64,000 nt of DNA, taken from positions 1 to 64,000 of the forward strand of contig NZ_ATDN01000016.1 of NCBI RefSeq assembly GCF_004014805.1. The letters are read 5' to 3'. The DNA comes from Mycolicibacterium elephantis DSM 44368 (GTDB taxonomy: Bacteria > Actinomycetota > Actinomycetes > Mycobacteriales > Mycobacteriaceae). Position numbers and translations under genes: made by a program. Under the pieces are notes generated by a model. The model saw only the letters and a program-made list of their open reading frames with translations. It ran no database searches and was not told the origin of the DNA. This document shows positions 34,921 through 43,497 of the stretch, piece after piece (the first letter of the stretch is position 1; each line of letters starts with the position of its first letter).

Positions 34921-36529
34921 GGGAACCTGAACCTCCTTCCGGTGTCAGGCGTAAGACGCCGAGGAGCGACTCGCTGGTCTCGGCTGCGCGTTGAGCGATG
35001 CAAGCGGCCGCGATGCACCGATCGGGTCGCAGGAACAGCACCGCGTCGGTGTAGGTGTCGAACCAGCCTTTCAGCGTGCCGGTCTTGTCGCCGACCACCA
35101 CCACATCGGCGTCGTCGTGACCCGGCCAGTGCAGCTGGGTCATCGGCCGCGCCTCGATGAACTTGGCGCCCAGTGCTTTCCAACGGCTGAATGCCTTGTC
35201 GCCGAGCACGGCCCGTAAGTTGTTGCTCCAGCACAACACCGCGAAACCCGGGCCGAGCACGTCGTCGAGCAGCACATTCTGCTGGTCGCGAGTGTCGACG
35301 CGGGGTTGGATGAACAGGGTGCCCGTCGGGGAGTTCTCCGCTTGGTGCGGAGCGTGGAACACCGCGCCCTGCTGGTACCGAGGCATCGGCTTGAACCTCA
35401 TCTCGAGCACGTAGCGCTTGAGCGCGGGCAGCACCGACGCGGCGTGGATGAGGCGATCGCGCAGGCCTGCCACCCGCGGGTTCGTCGGCGAGATCACCCG
35501 GCCCACCATCGTGGACAGATCGATCATCGCCCTGGCGTGCTTACGGCGCTCGACGTCGTAGGTGTCGAGCAGCGCGTCGTCGGCCTGCCCGGTCACCACC
35601 GCGGCCAGCTTCCATCCGAGGTTGGCCGCGTCGCGGATTCCGCTGTTGTAGCCCTGCCCCTGCCAGACCGGCATGAGGTGCGCCGCATCCCCGGCCAACA
35701 GCAGTCGGCCCTTTCGGAACGACCCCGCGATGCGGGAGTGGTGTGTGTACACCCGGTGCCGGATGATGTCGACCCGGTCGGGGTACGGAACCCGTTGTGC
35801 CAACATGCGTCTGACGAACACCGGATCGTCGGCCTGCTCGTCGGTCTCGTCGGGGTGGATCATGAACTCGAAACGCCGGATGCCGTGCGCGATGGAGATC
35901 GAGACGTAGGGCCGGGCCGGGTCGGCGCCCACCTCGCTGTTCGGGTGACCGAGCGGGTCGTTGGCGACGTCCACGACCAGCCATCGGGTCGATGATGTGG
36001 TGCCGTCGAACGACACACCCATCAGCCGGCGCGTCGCGCTGCGGCCGCCGTCGCACCCGACCACGTAGCGGGCGTGTACATCGTCCTGCCCCCCGGCGAA
36101 CTTCACCGTGACACCATCGTCGGTTTCGGCACAGGTCTGCATCTGGTGCCCGAACCGAACATCGACGTGGTCGAAACGTGCCAGCCCGCCGAACAATTCG
36201 GCGTCGACCATCGGTTGGACGAAGCCGTTGCGCTTGGGCCACCCGAACCGGGCGTCGGGCGGGGCCATCTCGGCCAGCAGCCGCCGCTTGGCATCGAAGA
36301 ACCGCAGAATCTGGTTCGGCACGGTGTGCGGCAGCACCCGGTCGACCAGACCGATCGACTGGAAGGTGCGAAGCGCCTCGTCGTCGAGACCGACACCGCG
36401 GGGATAGTCGATGAGCGTGTCGCGCTCCTCGACGACGAGCGTTCGAACGCCCTGCAGCCCAAGGATGTTGGCGAGCGTCAGGCCCGAGGGGCCGGCGCCG
36501 ACGATGACGACATCCACCTGCTCGGTCAT
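34844..36529 (-). CDS. mhpA: MhpA-type FAD aromatic hydroxylase (3-(3-hydroxyphenyl)propionate 2-hydroxylase family)
   Basis: The 561-aa group A flavin monooxygenase has [14 protein letters not shown] (FAD ADP-binding), [17 protein letters not shown], the DG motif [13 protein letters not shown] and [18 protein letters not shown]. The whole layout follows E. coli MhpA (about 554 aa). It uses NAD(P)H and O2 to ortho-hydroxylate a phenol to a catechol for MhpB. Its C-terminal tail (about 25 aa beyond the conserved region) is coded in the overlap with mhpB. It overlaps the hydrolase gene by 4 bp. Confidence 0.9.
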   Translation of the reverse strand: MTEQVDVVIVGAGPSGLTLANILGLQGVRTLVVEERDTLIDYPRGVGLDDEALRTFQSIGLVDRVLPHTVPNQILRFFDAKRRLLAEMAPPDARFGWPKRNGFVQPMVDAELFGGLARFDHVDVRFGHQMQTCAETDDGVTVKFAGGQDDVHARYVVGCDGGRSATRRLMGVSFDGTTSSTRWLVVDVANDPLGHPNSEVGADPARPYVSISIAHGIRRFEFMIHPDETDEQADDPVFVRRMLAQRVPYPDRVDIIRHRVYTHHSRIAGSFRKGRLLLAGDAAHLMPVWQGQGYNSGIRDAANLGWKLAAVVTGQADDALLDTYDVERRKHARAMIDLSTMVGRVISPTNPRVAGLRDRLIHAASVLPALKRYVLEMRFKPMPRYQQGAVFHAPHQAENSPTGTLFIQPRVDTRDQQNVLLDDVLGPGFAVLCWSNNLRAVLGDKAFSRWKALGAKFIEARPMTQLHWPGHDDADVVVVGDKTGTLKGWFDTYTDAVLFLRPDRCIAAACIAQRAAETSESLLGVLRLTPEGGSGSHDNTGSVLYVAQPAAESSGTVAGSP

Positions 36530-37395
36530 CCCTGCCGCCCCAGAAGGAAGTCGAGGTGCAGGCGGTTGAAGGCCTTGGGGTCTTCGTATTGCGGCCAGTG
36601 TCCACAGCCGGGTATCAACTCGAACCGCGCGCCGGGGATCATCGAGGCGATGCGCCGCCCCTCGGCGACGTCAGCCGTCGGATCGTCGCTCGTCCACACC
36701 ACCATCGTCGGCGCGGTGATCGACCCGTACTCAGCGGGCCCGAGCAGGTTGCGCGCACGGATCTCCGGATCCTGCAGCGCCATGATGTCTTTCATCGCCG
36801 CGACGAACCCCGGTTGCCGGTACACGCGTTGCCGGCTCGCGACGATGTCGTCGTAACCCTTGGATTTGTCGGCCATCAACCATTTGATGCGGGCCTGCAC
36901 GGTCTCCCAGGTCGGGTTCTCCGCCGCGGCCATCGACAACGTGATGATGCGCTTCATCACCTCGGGGTCGGCTTGTGAGCCGCCGGCGGTGTTGAGCACC
37001 AGCTTGTCGATGCGCTCGGGGCGATCGACCGCCGCCCTGGCGGCCACCCAACCGCCGAGGGACTCACCGCTGATGTGGGCCCGCTCGGCGCCGATGGCGT
37101 CCAGCACCGCGATCAGATGGTCCACATAGTGGTGGACCTCGAGCGGATGCCCGGGCTTGTCGGTGTACCCGTGACCGAGCATGTCGATCGACCATGTCGA
37201 GAAGTGCTCGGCGTGCGCTTCGAGGTTTCGGACGTAGGCCTCGGCGTGCCCGCCAGAGCCGTGCAAAAACACCACCGCGGGCTTGCCGGGATCGCCCGCG
37301 TGCAGATAACGGGTGCGAACTCCCGCGGCGTCGAGGTAGCCCTGCGAGAACGGGACGCCCTGAAGATCGCTCCAGATGCTCTCGAACTCCGACAC
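36526..37395 (-). CDS. Alpha/beta hydrolase, MhpC-like
   Basis: About 289 aa. It has [11 protein letters not shown] (oxyanion), the nucleophile elbow GESLGG, an acid in [11 protein letters not shown] and His in [10 protein letters not shown], the triad of meta-cleavage product hydrolases. GTG at 37395 is preferred because GAGAGAGGG lies upstream. An ATG at 37452 would place the operator at 37414-37428 inside the gene. First gene of the mhp-like operon, 4-bp overlap with mhpA. The GNSMG hydrolase at 28029 competes for the MhpC role. Confidence 0.84.
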   Translation of the reverse strand: MSEFESIWSDLQGVPFSQGYLDAAGVRTRYLHAGDPGKPAVVFLHGSGGHAEAYVRNLEAHAEHFSTWSIDMLGHGYTDKPGHPLEVHHYVDHLIAVLDAIGAERAHISGESLGGWVAARAAVDRPERIDKLVLNTAGGSQADPEVMKRIITLSMAAAENPTWETVQARIKWLMADKSKGYDDIVASRQRVYRQPGFVAAMKDIMALQDPEIRARNLLGPAEYGSITAPTMVVWTSDDPTADVAEGRRIASMIPGARFELIPGCGHWPQYEDPKAFNRLHLDFLLGRQG

Positions 37396-37413
37396 GCGCG
37401 GCCCTCTCTCGGA

Positions 37414-37428
37414 GAGAATCGAATTCTC
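37414..37428. promoter_or_regulatory. GAGAAYnnnRTTCTC operator, copy 5
   Basis: GAGAATCGAATTCTC, a perfect 6+3+6 palindrome 18 bp upstream of the hydrolase start, in the divergent gap to the IclR gene. It links the mhp-like operon to the regulon marked elsewhere in the window. Confidence 0.78.
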
Positions 37429-37535
37429 GTGATTTGTAAGCACTTTGCTCATTTATCGCACATCTACGTGCACTATAGTCAGAGCATCACTCTCACGAGT
37501 GGCGAATGTCAAGGGAAACCCAGGAGGGGGCCGTA

Positions 37536-38282
37536 ATGGCGCCGGGTCAGGGCGAAGCCCGACAAAAGCACGGGGACAGCCGCAAGGCTGAGCCCGGTTC
37601 CGGTGTGCCCAATGGCGCCCCCGGATCACAGACATTGGCCCGCGGGTTGGCCGCGTTGCAGTTGGTCGCGACGGCACGGGCCGGGCTGACCGCGCAGGAG
37701 GTCGCCGACAGCATCGGCGTGCACCGGACGATCGTGTACCGGCTGCTTTCGACGCTGTCGCAATTCCGGCTGGTGGCCAAGGGCGAGGACGGGCGCTATC
37801 GCGGGGCCGCCGGGCTGGCCGTACTGGGGGCGTCCTTCGACAACAACCTGCGCCAACTCTGCCTGCCGACGCTTCGCGCGCTGGCCGACGAACTCGGCAG
37901 CACCGTGTCGTTGCTGGTCGCCGAGGGCGACCAGCAGGTCGCGATCGCGGTGATCGTGCCGACCACCGTCTTCTACCAGCTGTCGTTCCACGAGGGCAGT
38001 CGCTATCCGCTCGATCGCGGAGCCGCGGGGATCGCGCTGCTGGCCAGCATGCCGCCGCGTCCGGGGGAACGCGACCTCGTTCCGTTGGCCCGGCAGCAGG
38101 GCTGGGTGATCACCCACGGTGAGGTGGAACCCAACACGTACGGGCTGGCCGTTCCGGTCCGGCGGCAGCCGCCGTCGCCGCCCACCTGCATCAACCTCAT
38201 CTCTCATCGCGAGGATGTCGTGATCGGCGGGAAGGACGCCGTTGTCAGGGCGGCCAACGAACTATCCGCGATTCTCCGGTGA
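37536..38282 (+). CDS. IclR-family transcriptional regulator
   Basis: About 248 aa. It has an N-terminal winged HTH (LTAQEVADSIGVHRTIVYRL) and a C-terminal IclR effector domain ending in LISHREDVV. ATG at 37536 has AGGAGGGG 8 bp upstream; the ATG at 37506 lacks one. A TATAGT box at 37474-37479 could be its -10. It is divergent from the mhp-like operon, as mhpR is in E. coli, and may control that operon or the following flavoprotein. It is the second candidate for binding the GAGAAT palindrome. Confidence 0.85.
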   Translation: MAPGQGEARQKHGDSRKAEPGSGVPNGAPGSQTLARGLAALQLVATARAGLTAQEVADSIGVHRTIVYRLLSTLSQFRLVAKGEDGRYRGAAGLAVLGASFDNNLRQLCLPTLRALADELGSTVSLLVAEGDQQVAIAVIVPTTVFYQLSFHEGSRYPLDRGAAGIALLASMPPRPGERDLVPLARQQGWVITHGEVEPNTYGLAVPVRRQPPSPPTCINLISHREDVVIGGKDAVVRAANELSAILR

Positions 38283-38310
38283 GGACCGCGGCAGCCGAAA
38301 GGAGCTACCG

Positions 38311-39915
38311 ATGACGGATTGGGACCGTGACGCCGACGTGGTCGTCCTCGGCAGTGGCGCCGCGGGACTGACGTCGGCGCTCACCGCTGCGGCCAACGGC
38401 GCGTCGGTCGAGGTCTACGAGAAAGCGACGACGGTCGGTGGTACGACGGCGGTTTCCGGTGGCATTCTTTGGATTCCGGCGCATTCCCGGTCTGCCGACG
38501 GTGAGCTGACCGTCGATGACGCGATGGCCTACCTGCGGGCGCAGTCGCTGGGGTACATGGACGACGAGTTGGTGGAGACGTTCGTCCGCACCGGTCCGGA
38601 GATGCTGGACTTCGTCGAGAACAACAGCGAGCTGCGCTTCGAGATCGCCGAGGGATTCCCAGATTACAAGCCGGAGCTGCCCGGCGGCCGTCCCGGCGGC
38701 GGACGCTCGCTGAACGCCAAACCGTTCGACTTGTCGCGGCTGGGACAGTGGCGTGACCGCATCACGTCGTTTCCCGCGGACTTCAGCAACGTCGGAATCG
38801 ACGCCGAAACCCGGGCCCGGATCCACGCATCGGTGGACGACGACTCGGGCGACTACTGCGTGGCGGGCACGGCACTGATCGCAGGCCTGCTCAAGGGGCT
38901 GCTCGACCGCGGTGTGGCGCCGCAGACCAACGCCAGGGCCGTCGAGCTCGTCTCCGACGCACTGGGTATCACTGGCGTGCGAATCATCCAGGACGGCAGG
39001 GAGATCCGCGTGCGTGCCCGCCGCGGCGTCGTGCTGGGCACCGGCGGTTTCGAGTGGGACCCGAAGCTGGTCGAGGCATACCTGCGCGGGCCGATGCGGG
39101 GCGCGGTGTCACCGCCGAACAACACCGGCGACGGCCTGCGCATGGCGATGGCCCACGGGGCGGACCTGGCCAACATGGGCGAGGCCTGGTGGGTGCCGAT
39201 CGTGCAGTTGCCCGGCGACACGTACCAGGGACATCCCCGCAGCCGAAGTGTCCGGCTGGAGCGCACCCGGCCGAGAAGCATCATCGTCAACCGCGCGGGC
39301 AAGCGCTTTCTCAACGAGGCGGGCGAGTACAACTCGATGGCGGGACCGTTCCACTACCTCGACCCGAAACATGGCTACGCCAACGACCCAGCCTGGATCG
39401 TGTTCGACTCGCAGCATCTCAAGCGGTACGGCTTCCTCGGCATCGAGCCGGGCGGACAGGCGCCGGACTGGTTTTCGCCGTCGGCCGACCTGCCCGAGCT
39501 CGAGGCCAAGACCGGTATCGACGCCGAGGGTCTGGCCCGCACGCTTCGCGCATGGAACGACAGCGTCGCCCAGGAGGCCGATCCTGAGTTCGGCCGCGGG
39601 TCAAGTGCTTACGACGGGTACTGGGGTGACGACAAGGCTACGACGGCGGGGGGCAAGACGCTGGGCCCCATCGACACGCCACCCTATTACGCGGTGCCCG
39701 TGTCGATCGGGGCGATGGGCACCAAGGGCGGTCCGCGTACCGACCGCGACGGCCGGGTGCTGCACGTCAGCGGCGCGACGATACCGGGGTTGTTCGCCGC
39801 CGGGAACGCGATGGCCGGAGCAACGGGCAAGGCGTACGGCGGTGCCGGCGGAACCATCGGTCCCGCAATGGTGTTCGGGTATCGCGCGGGCTTGGCGGTC
39901 TCGGCGCGGCCCTAG
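38311..39915 (+). CDS. KstD-like FAD-dependent dehydrogenase (second copy)
   Basis: The 534-aa flavoprotein has GSGAAGLTSALTAAANG, GGTTAVSGGILWIPAHS and the C-terminal GAGGTIGPAMVFGYRAG-type block, so the same family as the one at 32187 but clearly diverged and shorter. ATG at 38311 follows AAAGGAG. It follows the IclR gene by 28 bp, so they are probably co-transcribed. Desaturation or enone reduction of a cyclic substrate is inferred from family membership. Confidence 0.87.
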   Translation: MTDWDRDADVVVLGSGAAGLTSALTAAANGASVEVYEKATTVGGTTAVSGGILWIPAHSRSADGELTVDDAMAYLRAQSLGYMDDELVETFVRTGPEMLDFVENNSELRFEIAEGFPDYKPELPGGRPGGGRSLNAKPFDLSRLGQWRDRITSFPADFSNVGIDAETRARIHASVDDDSGDYCVAGTALIAGLLKGLLDRGVAPQTNARAVELVSDALGITGVRIIQDGREIRVRARRGVVLGTGGFEWDPKLVEAYLRGPMRGAVSPPNNTGDGLRMAMAHGADLANMGEAWWVPIVQLPGDTYQGHPRSRSVRLERTRPRSIIVNRAGKRFLNEAGEYNSMAGPFHYLDPKHGYANDPAWIVFDSQHLKRYGFLGIEPGGQAPDWFSPSADLPELEAKTGIDAEGLARTLRAWNDSVAQEADPEFGRGSSAYDGYWGDDKATTAGGKTLGPIDTPPYYAVPVSIGAMGTKGGPRTDRDGRVLHVSGATIPGLFAAGNAMAGATGKAYGGAGGTIGPAMVFGYRAGLAVSARP

Positions 39916-40208
39916 CCGGCGACCGCCGAGCCGACGAAGTAGCTGCCCAGCAGACAAGCGCCGATCAGGACGACCCACCCGTCGGTGAGACGGCACAGGA
40001 ACGCCGGGGCATGGCGTACTTCCATGAACTCGCGAAAGATGATGCGCACCTTGACGAGCGCGATGATGATGGCGCCGGCCGTGACGACGGCGCTGGCCTT
40101 CAGTGTTCCGTCCTCGTCGACCGAGTGATCCATCCAGACGTAGATCATCGTCATGGCCGTCAGAATCAGCCAGACGTTGAGCAGCCGGTTTTTGAACAGA
40201 ACGCGCAC
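39912..40208 (-). CDS. Cytochrome c oxidase subunit IV-like small membrane protein
   Basis: The 98-aa protein has three hydrophobic segments (about residues 9-28, 38-57 and 76-95), the layout of prokaryotic COX4/CyoD/NorF-type subunits. It contains no heme or copper ligands. GTG start three bases after the subunit III-like stop, so translation is coupled. The operon has no subunit I or II. Assignment rests on size, topology and neighbour. Confidence 0.7.
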   Translation of the reverse strand: MRVLFKNRLLNVWLILTAMTMIYVWMDHSVDEDGTLKASAVVTAGAIIIALVKVRIIFREFMEVRHAPAFLCRLTDGWVVLIGACLLGSYFVGSAVAG

Positions 40209-40211
40209 GGG

Positions 40212-40808
40212 TCACCTCAAGACATAGAGCATGGCGAAGATCAGGACCCACAGAAAGTCGACTGTGTGCCAGTAGGTCGCCCCGGTTTCGATGAGCTGCT
40301 GGGACCGCCGGCCGGGGCTGCGCAACTGATAGACGACGACGCCCAGCACGATGAAGCCGATCAGTACGTGGATGCAGTGGATCGAGGTCAGAAAGAAATA
40401 GTGCTCGAAGAACTCGTCGCTGGTGAACGTGTTTCCCATGGCGATCTCTTTGATCCATTCCAGGACTTTGGATCCCAGGAACACCATGCCGAAGAAGATG
40501 GTCGCGTAGGCACTGATCAACGCCGTCCGGTAGGCGCCGGCACGGGCCGCTTGGACGCACCGTGCGATCGCCCAGGAACTCAACAGCAAGGCGATGGTGT
40601 TGAAGACCCCGAAACGCAGGTCCAGGTCTGCCTGCGACTGAAGATAGAGTTCCTCGTTCTGGGTGCGAGAGACCAGATACACCGAGAAATAGCCGGTGAA
40701 GAGCATCGACTCGAACAGGACGAACACCCACATGTCCGGCTGCCCCGGCACGGCCCGCCTCGGCGGTGCCGTCAGGCGCGGCGGCTTGGAATCGGCGACG
40801 TCGGTCAT
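40212..40808 (-). CDS. Heme-copper oxidase subunit III-like (NorE/CoxC-type) membrane protein
   Basis: The 198-aa protein has five predicted TM segments. It starts with PDMWVFVLFESMLFTGYF and contains EHYFFLTSIHCIHVLIGF and ATYWHTVDFLWVLIFAMLYV, the conserved blocks of subunit III. NorE-type proteins share this five-helix form and accompany nitric oxide reductases or oxidases. Here the neighbours are two unknown 6-TM proteins instead of a catalytic subunit. ATGA overlap with the upstream gene. Confidence 0.85.
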   Translation of the reverse strand: MTDVADSKPPRLTAPPRRAVPGQPDMWVFVLFESMLFTGYFSVYLVSRTQNEELYLQSQADLDLRFGVFNTIALLLSSWAIARCVQAARAGAYRTALISAYATIFFGMVFLGSKVLEWIKEIAMGNTFTSDEFFEHYFFLTSIHCIHVLIGFIVLGVVVYQLRSPGRRSQQLIETGATYWHTVDFLWVLIFAMLYVLR

Positions 40809-41644
40809 CGAATCACCCCAACGGTCGCCGTCTGCTCACGGGCGTCCCTGCCCGGTAGGTCGGGCAGCGCGCCGGTGCCGAAGTCCTCGCGTTCGATCAT
40901 CTTGCGCAGCAACACGATGAAGACTGCGGTGTAGGTGACGAACACCACCATGTTGATCCACCAAGCGATCGCGCCGTTCCAGGCGAACACGCCGCGTTGG
41001 AAGATCCATGCGGGTGCGACGACAACTTCGGTGAGCGCGTTGCAGAGGCCCAGATAGGCGAACCACTTCGGAAACACGCCGTTCTTGTCGAGCAGGATCG
41101 CTATCAGCCAGACAACCGATCCGATCAGGAAGACTCCCATGGTGCCGCTGAACGACAGGAACGCGAAATCGTAAAGCCATTGGATCAGTGCCGGATCCCG
41201 ATCGGGCCGATAGGCGGCGACAGTCATCGCGATGGCCATCACGAGCATGCCGGGTATGGCGCTGAGCGCATACATGGCCAGGTACGAATAACCGAAGATG
41301 GGGCTGACCGACATGCGCCGCATCGAGTAGGCAAGCAGAGCGTTCATCGGCGCACACATGCCCGTGATCAAGAAGACGACGCCGAACCCGGCGAGGATGC
41401 CGAGATGACGCTCGCTGAACCACTGGACGACCAACGGGGTGTCCCATGCCGGGCTCGGCGGCGGCTGCACGCGGGTGACGAGAAAGAACAGCACACCGTA
41501 GAGCTGGTAGAACACGACCATCACCCACCACGCGAACCACAGCTCGCGTTTCGGGTGGTGGCGGAAGTTCCAGAGAAAGCGGCTCACCGACGACCCGGCG
41601 GGCGGCTGCGGCATCGTGGCCTGCTCGGTGGTGGATGCGCTCAT
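40805..41644 (-). CDS. Uncharacterised 6-TM membrane protein, paralogue of the next gene
   Basis: The 279-aa protein has six clear hydrophobic helices and a cytoplasmic-looking N-terminus. It shares ordered features with the 235-aa neighbour: an RRM-x3-P-x2-YS turn, a (Y/F)RP(D/E)R-x-P-x-L-x-Q stretch before helix 4, and an aromatic-rich helix 6. That argues for gene duplication. I see no heme-copper subunit I pattern of six conserved His. ATG at 41644 overlaps the upstream stop (ATGA). Unknown function; I cannot name a family. Confidence 0.75.
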   Translation of the reverse strand: MSASTTEQATMPQPPAGSSVSRFLWNFRHHPKRELWFAWWVMVVFYQLYGVLFFLVTRVQPPPSPAWDTPLVVQWFSERHLGILAGFGVVFLITGMCAPMNALLAYSMRRMSVSPIFGYSYLAMYALSAIPGMLVMAIAMTVAAYRPDRDPALIQWLYDFAFLSFSGTMGVFLIGSVVWLIAILLDKNGVFPKWFAYLGLCNALTEVVVAPAWIFQRGVFAWNGAIAWWINMVVFVTYTAVFIVLLRKMIEREDFGTGALPDLPGRDAREQTATVGVIR

Positions 41645-42348
41645 GCGGCCACTCGGTGCTGGGCACGTTGGCGCCGGATCGTCTGGCCGAGAACGACTCC
41701 CATCACCACGATCCACATCCCGATCGCGGTGTTCTTGACCCAGAACGACAACAACCCGTCCCAGGCGATCGGCCCGTCGAACGACAGCGCGGTGAACGCC
41801 GCGGGCATCAGCGCGACGGCGACGAGGATGTTGAAGTGCGCGACCCACGGTTTGAACACGGGCTGTTCCTGGTGATCCCAGTAGATCGCCAGCGCCAGCA
41901 GCAGGCACTGGGCGATCATGTACGGCACCAGGATGGTGAAGGTGATCCACGCGAGATCGTTGAACAACTGGGTGAGTTCTGGTGCGCGCTCAGGCCGAAA
42001 GGCTCCGAGAAGCCAGAACATGTTGGCGATGAGAAAAAGTGTGGGAGGGCCTGCGGCGCAGGCAAGCAGGCTGTAGGACAAGATCGGCGTGCGATGCGCC
42101 ATGCGGCGCACCTGCATCACCAGCAGCATGACGATGGGGATCAGCCCGACGCCGAACCAGTTGAACAAGATCATGCTGTAGCGGATCCGTGCGGTCTCGT
42201 CGCGGTAGAACGCGGCGACCTCCTGCACGGGCATCGTCGGCGACATCGGCTGCACGAAGCCGGGAAAGAGGAAGAACGCGGATATCCAGATGACTGCCAC
42301 CGCAGGCAGAGTCCAAAAGAGGATCAGCTCCCCATCGGTCTTTCTCAT
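41641..42348 (-). CDS. Uncharacterised 6-TM membrane protein, first gene of the membrane operon
   Basis: The 235-aa protein has six hydrophobic segments (about residues 8-28, 56-79, 89-115, 134-158, 168-190 and 202-224). An external-looking loop after helix 1 (FPGFVQPMSPTMP) is Pro/Met-rich, with three Met that could bind a soft metal or be chance. It resembles the downstream protein along the helices 2-6 region. It is first in a tightly overlapping four-gene operon facing a TetR gene. No known family recognised. Confidence 0.75.
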   Translation of the reverse strand: MRKTDGELILFWTLPAVAVIWISAFFLFPGFVQPMSPTMPVQEVAAFYRDETARIRYSMILFNWFGVGLIPIVMLLVMQVRRMAHRTPILSYSLLACAAGPPTLFLIANMFWLLGAFRPERAPELTQLFNDLAWITFTILVPYMIAQCLLLALAIYWDHQEQPVFKPWVAHFNILVAVALMPAAFTALSFDGPIAWDGLLSFWVKNTAIGMWIVVMGVVLGQTIRRQRAQHRVAA

Positions 42349-42373
42349 CGTCGGATTCCTCTCCGATTCCGTG

Positions 42374-42389
42374 GTTGCCGATCGGCAAC
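42374..42389. promoter_or_regulatory. Perfect 16-bp palindromic operator, copy A
   Basis: GTTGCCGATCGGCAAC, perfectly self-complementary, 26 bp upstream of the first membrane-protein gene. It pairs with copy B 24 bp away (centre to centre). Confidence 0.88.
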
Positions 42390-42397
42390 TTGCAACG

Positions 42398-42413
42398 GTA
42401 GCCGATCGGCTAC
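42398..42413. promoter_or_regulatory. Perfect 16-bp palindromic operator, copy B
   Basis: GTAGCCGATCGGCTAC, perfectly self-complementary and differing from copy A only in the symmetric third and fourteenth bases. It lies 32 bp before the TetR GTG. The pair is the expected binding site for this TetR protein, controlling both directions. Confidence 0.88.
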
Positions 42414-42445
42414 TCGACGGTCAATCCTGGGCTACCCTCATCGCT

Positions 42446-43030
42446 GTGACATCCATCCAGAAAAGTCCCGTGTTCAGTGCGATCACGCGCACCGCCGCTC
42501 AGACCCGCGTCATGGATGCAGCACTGAAGCTGATCGCCGAGCACGGGGTGAGCGGCACGTCGCTGCAGATGATCGCCGACCAGATGGGTGTGACGAAGGC
42601 GGCCGTCTACCGGCAGTTCAAGACCAAGGAAGAGATCGTCATCGCGATCACCGAACGCGAGATGGCCACGCTGGAGGACGCGCTGGAAGCCGCAGAGGCC
42701 GAGGGGCACGGGCCGCGCGCGCGTGATGTGTTGCTGGACCGGATGATCGACCAGGCCATCGAACGCCGCGGCATCGTCAGCGCGCTGCAGTTCGACCCCG
42801 TCATCATCAGGCTGCAGGCCGAATACGAACCGTTTCAGCGGTTCATCGAACGACTCTATGCGGCCCTGCTCGGTAAGGAGGCCGGCGTCGAAGCGCGGTT
42901 GCACGCGGCGATGCTCTCGAGCGCGATCAGCGTCGCCGTCATGCACCCCCTCCTGGCCGACCTGGACGGCGAGACGTTGCGCACACAGTTGAAACAGATG
43001 ACCCGTCGGATGCTGGGGATCCCCGAATGA
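42446..43030 (+). CDS. TetR-family regulator divergent from the membrane operon
   Basis: About 194 aa. It has an HTH with GTSLQMIADQMGVTKAAVYRQFKTKEE, a textbook TetR recognition helix, and a short ligand domain. GTG at 42446 is the most likely start; GTG at 42469 is possible. The two perfect palindromes in the intergenic gap make it the likely repressor of the 6-TM/oxidase-like operon. The next gene overlaps its stop by 4 bp. Confidence 0.87.
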   Translation: MTSIQKSPVFSAITRTAAQTRVMDAALKLIAEHGVSGTSLQMIADQMGVTKAAVYRQFKTKEEIVIAITEREMATLEDALEAAEAEGHGPRARDVLLDRMIDQAIERRGIVSALQFDPVIIRLQAEYEPFQRFIERLYAALLGKEAGVEARLHAAMLSSAISVAVMHPLLADLDGETLRTQLKQMTRRMLGIPE

Positions 43031-43494
43031 CCGCCGACGCCGTGGCGGACGAGCACGCGATCCGCACTCTTGTCCACCGGTATGCCGATGCCGCCTCCCG
43101 CCGCGATCCGGCCGGGGTCGCAGGGACTTTCACGGTTGGGGGGGTCTGGCAGTCGCCGGACTTGGGAGAGTACAGGGGCCGCGACTCGATGCTGGAATTC
43201 TTCACCTCGATGCTCAGCGGCTGGAACGTCTTCCTCCAGGGTCTGATGTCCGGTGTGGTCGCCCTCGACCCGGCCGATCCCGATCGGGCGATCGGTCGCT
43301 GGTTCGTCCAGGAGATCGGCCAGCGCAGCGAGGGCACCCGCCTGAACATTTCGGGTGTGTACCACGACGAGTACACGCGGCAGGGCGGCGCCTGGCTCAT
43401 CACGCGCCGCCGCTACGACGCGCTGCTGAGAAACGCGGACGGCACGGTGACCGCGATGCCGTTCCCCACGGACGTGCCGACGATCGGCGAGTAG
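43027..43494 (+). CDS. SnoaL-like / NTF2-fold protein
   Basis: The 155-aa protein has the SnoaL_4-type pattern: an AIRTLVHRYADAASRRD helix, then a TVGGVWQSPD strand, a YRGRDSMLEFF helix and a GGAWLITRRRYD strand. It overlaps the TetR stop by 4 bp (ATGA), so it is co-expressed with the regulator. It may bind or transform the same ligand. Enzymatic role unknown. Confidence 0.75.
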   Translation: MTADAVADEHAIRTLVHRYADAASRRDPAGVAGTFTVGGVWQSPDLGEYRGRDSMLEFFTSMLSGWNVFLQGLMSGVVALDPADPDRAIGRWFVQEIGQRSEGTRLNISGVYHDEYTRQGGAWLITRRRYDALLRNADGTVTAMPFPTDVPTIGE

Positions 43495-43497
43495 GCG

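Noticed and set aside
39912..42348. Read the membrane operon as a complete cytochrome oxidase or nitric oxide reductase
   Set aside because: No subunit I with heme and copper His ligands and no CuA or cytochrome c subunit is present; only subunit III-like and IV-like proteins can be supported.
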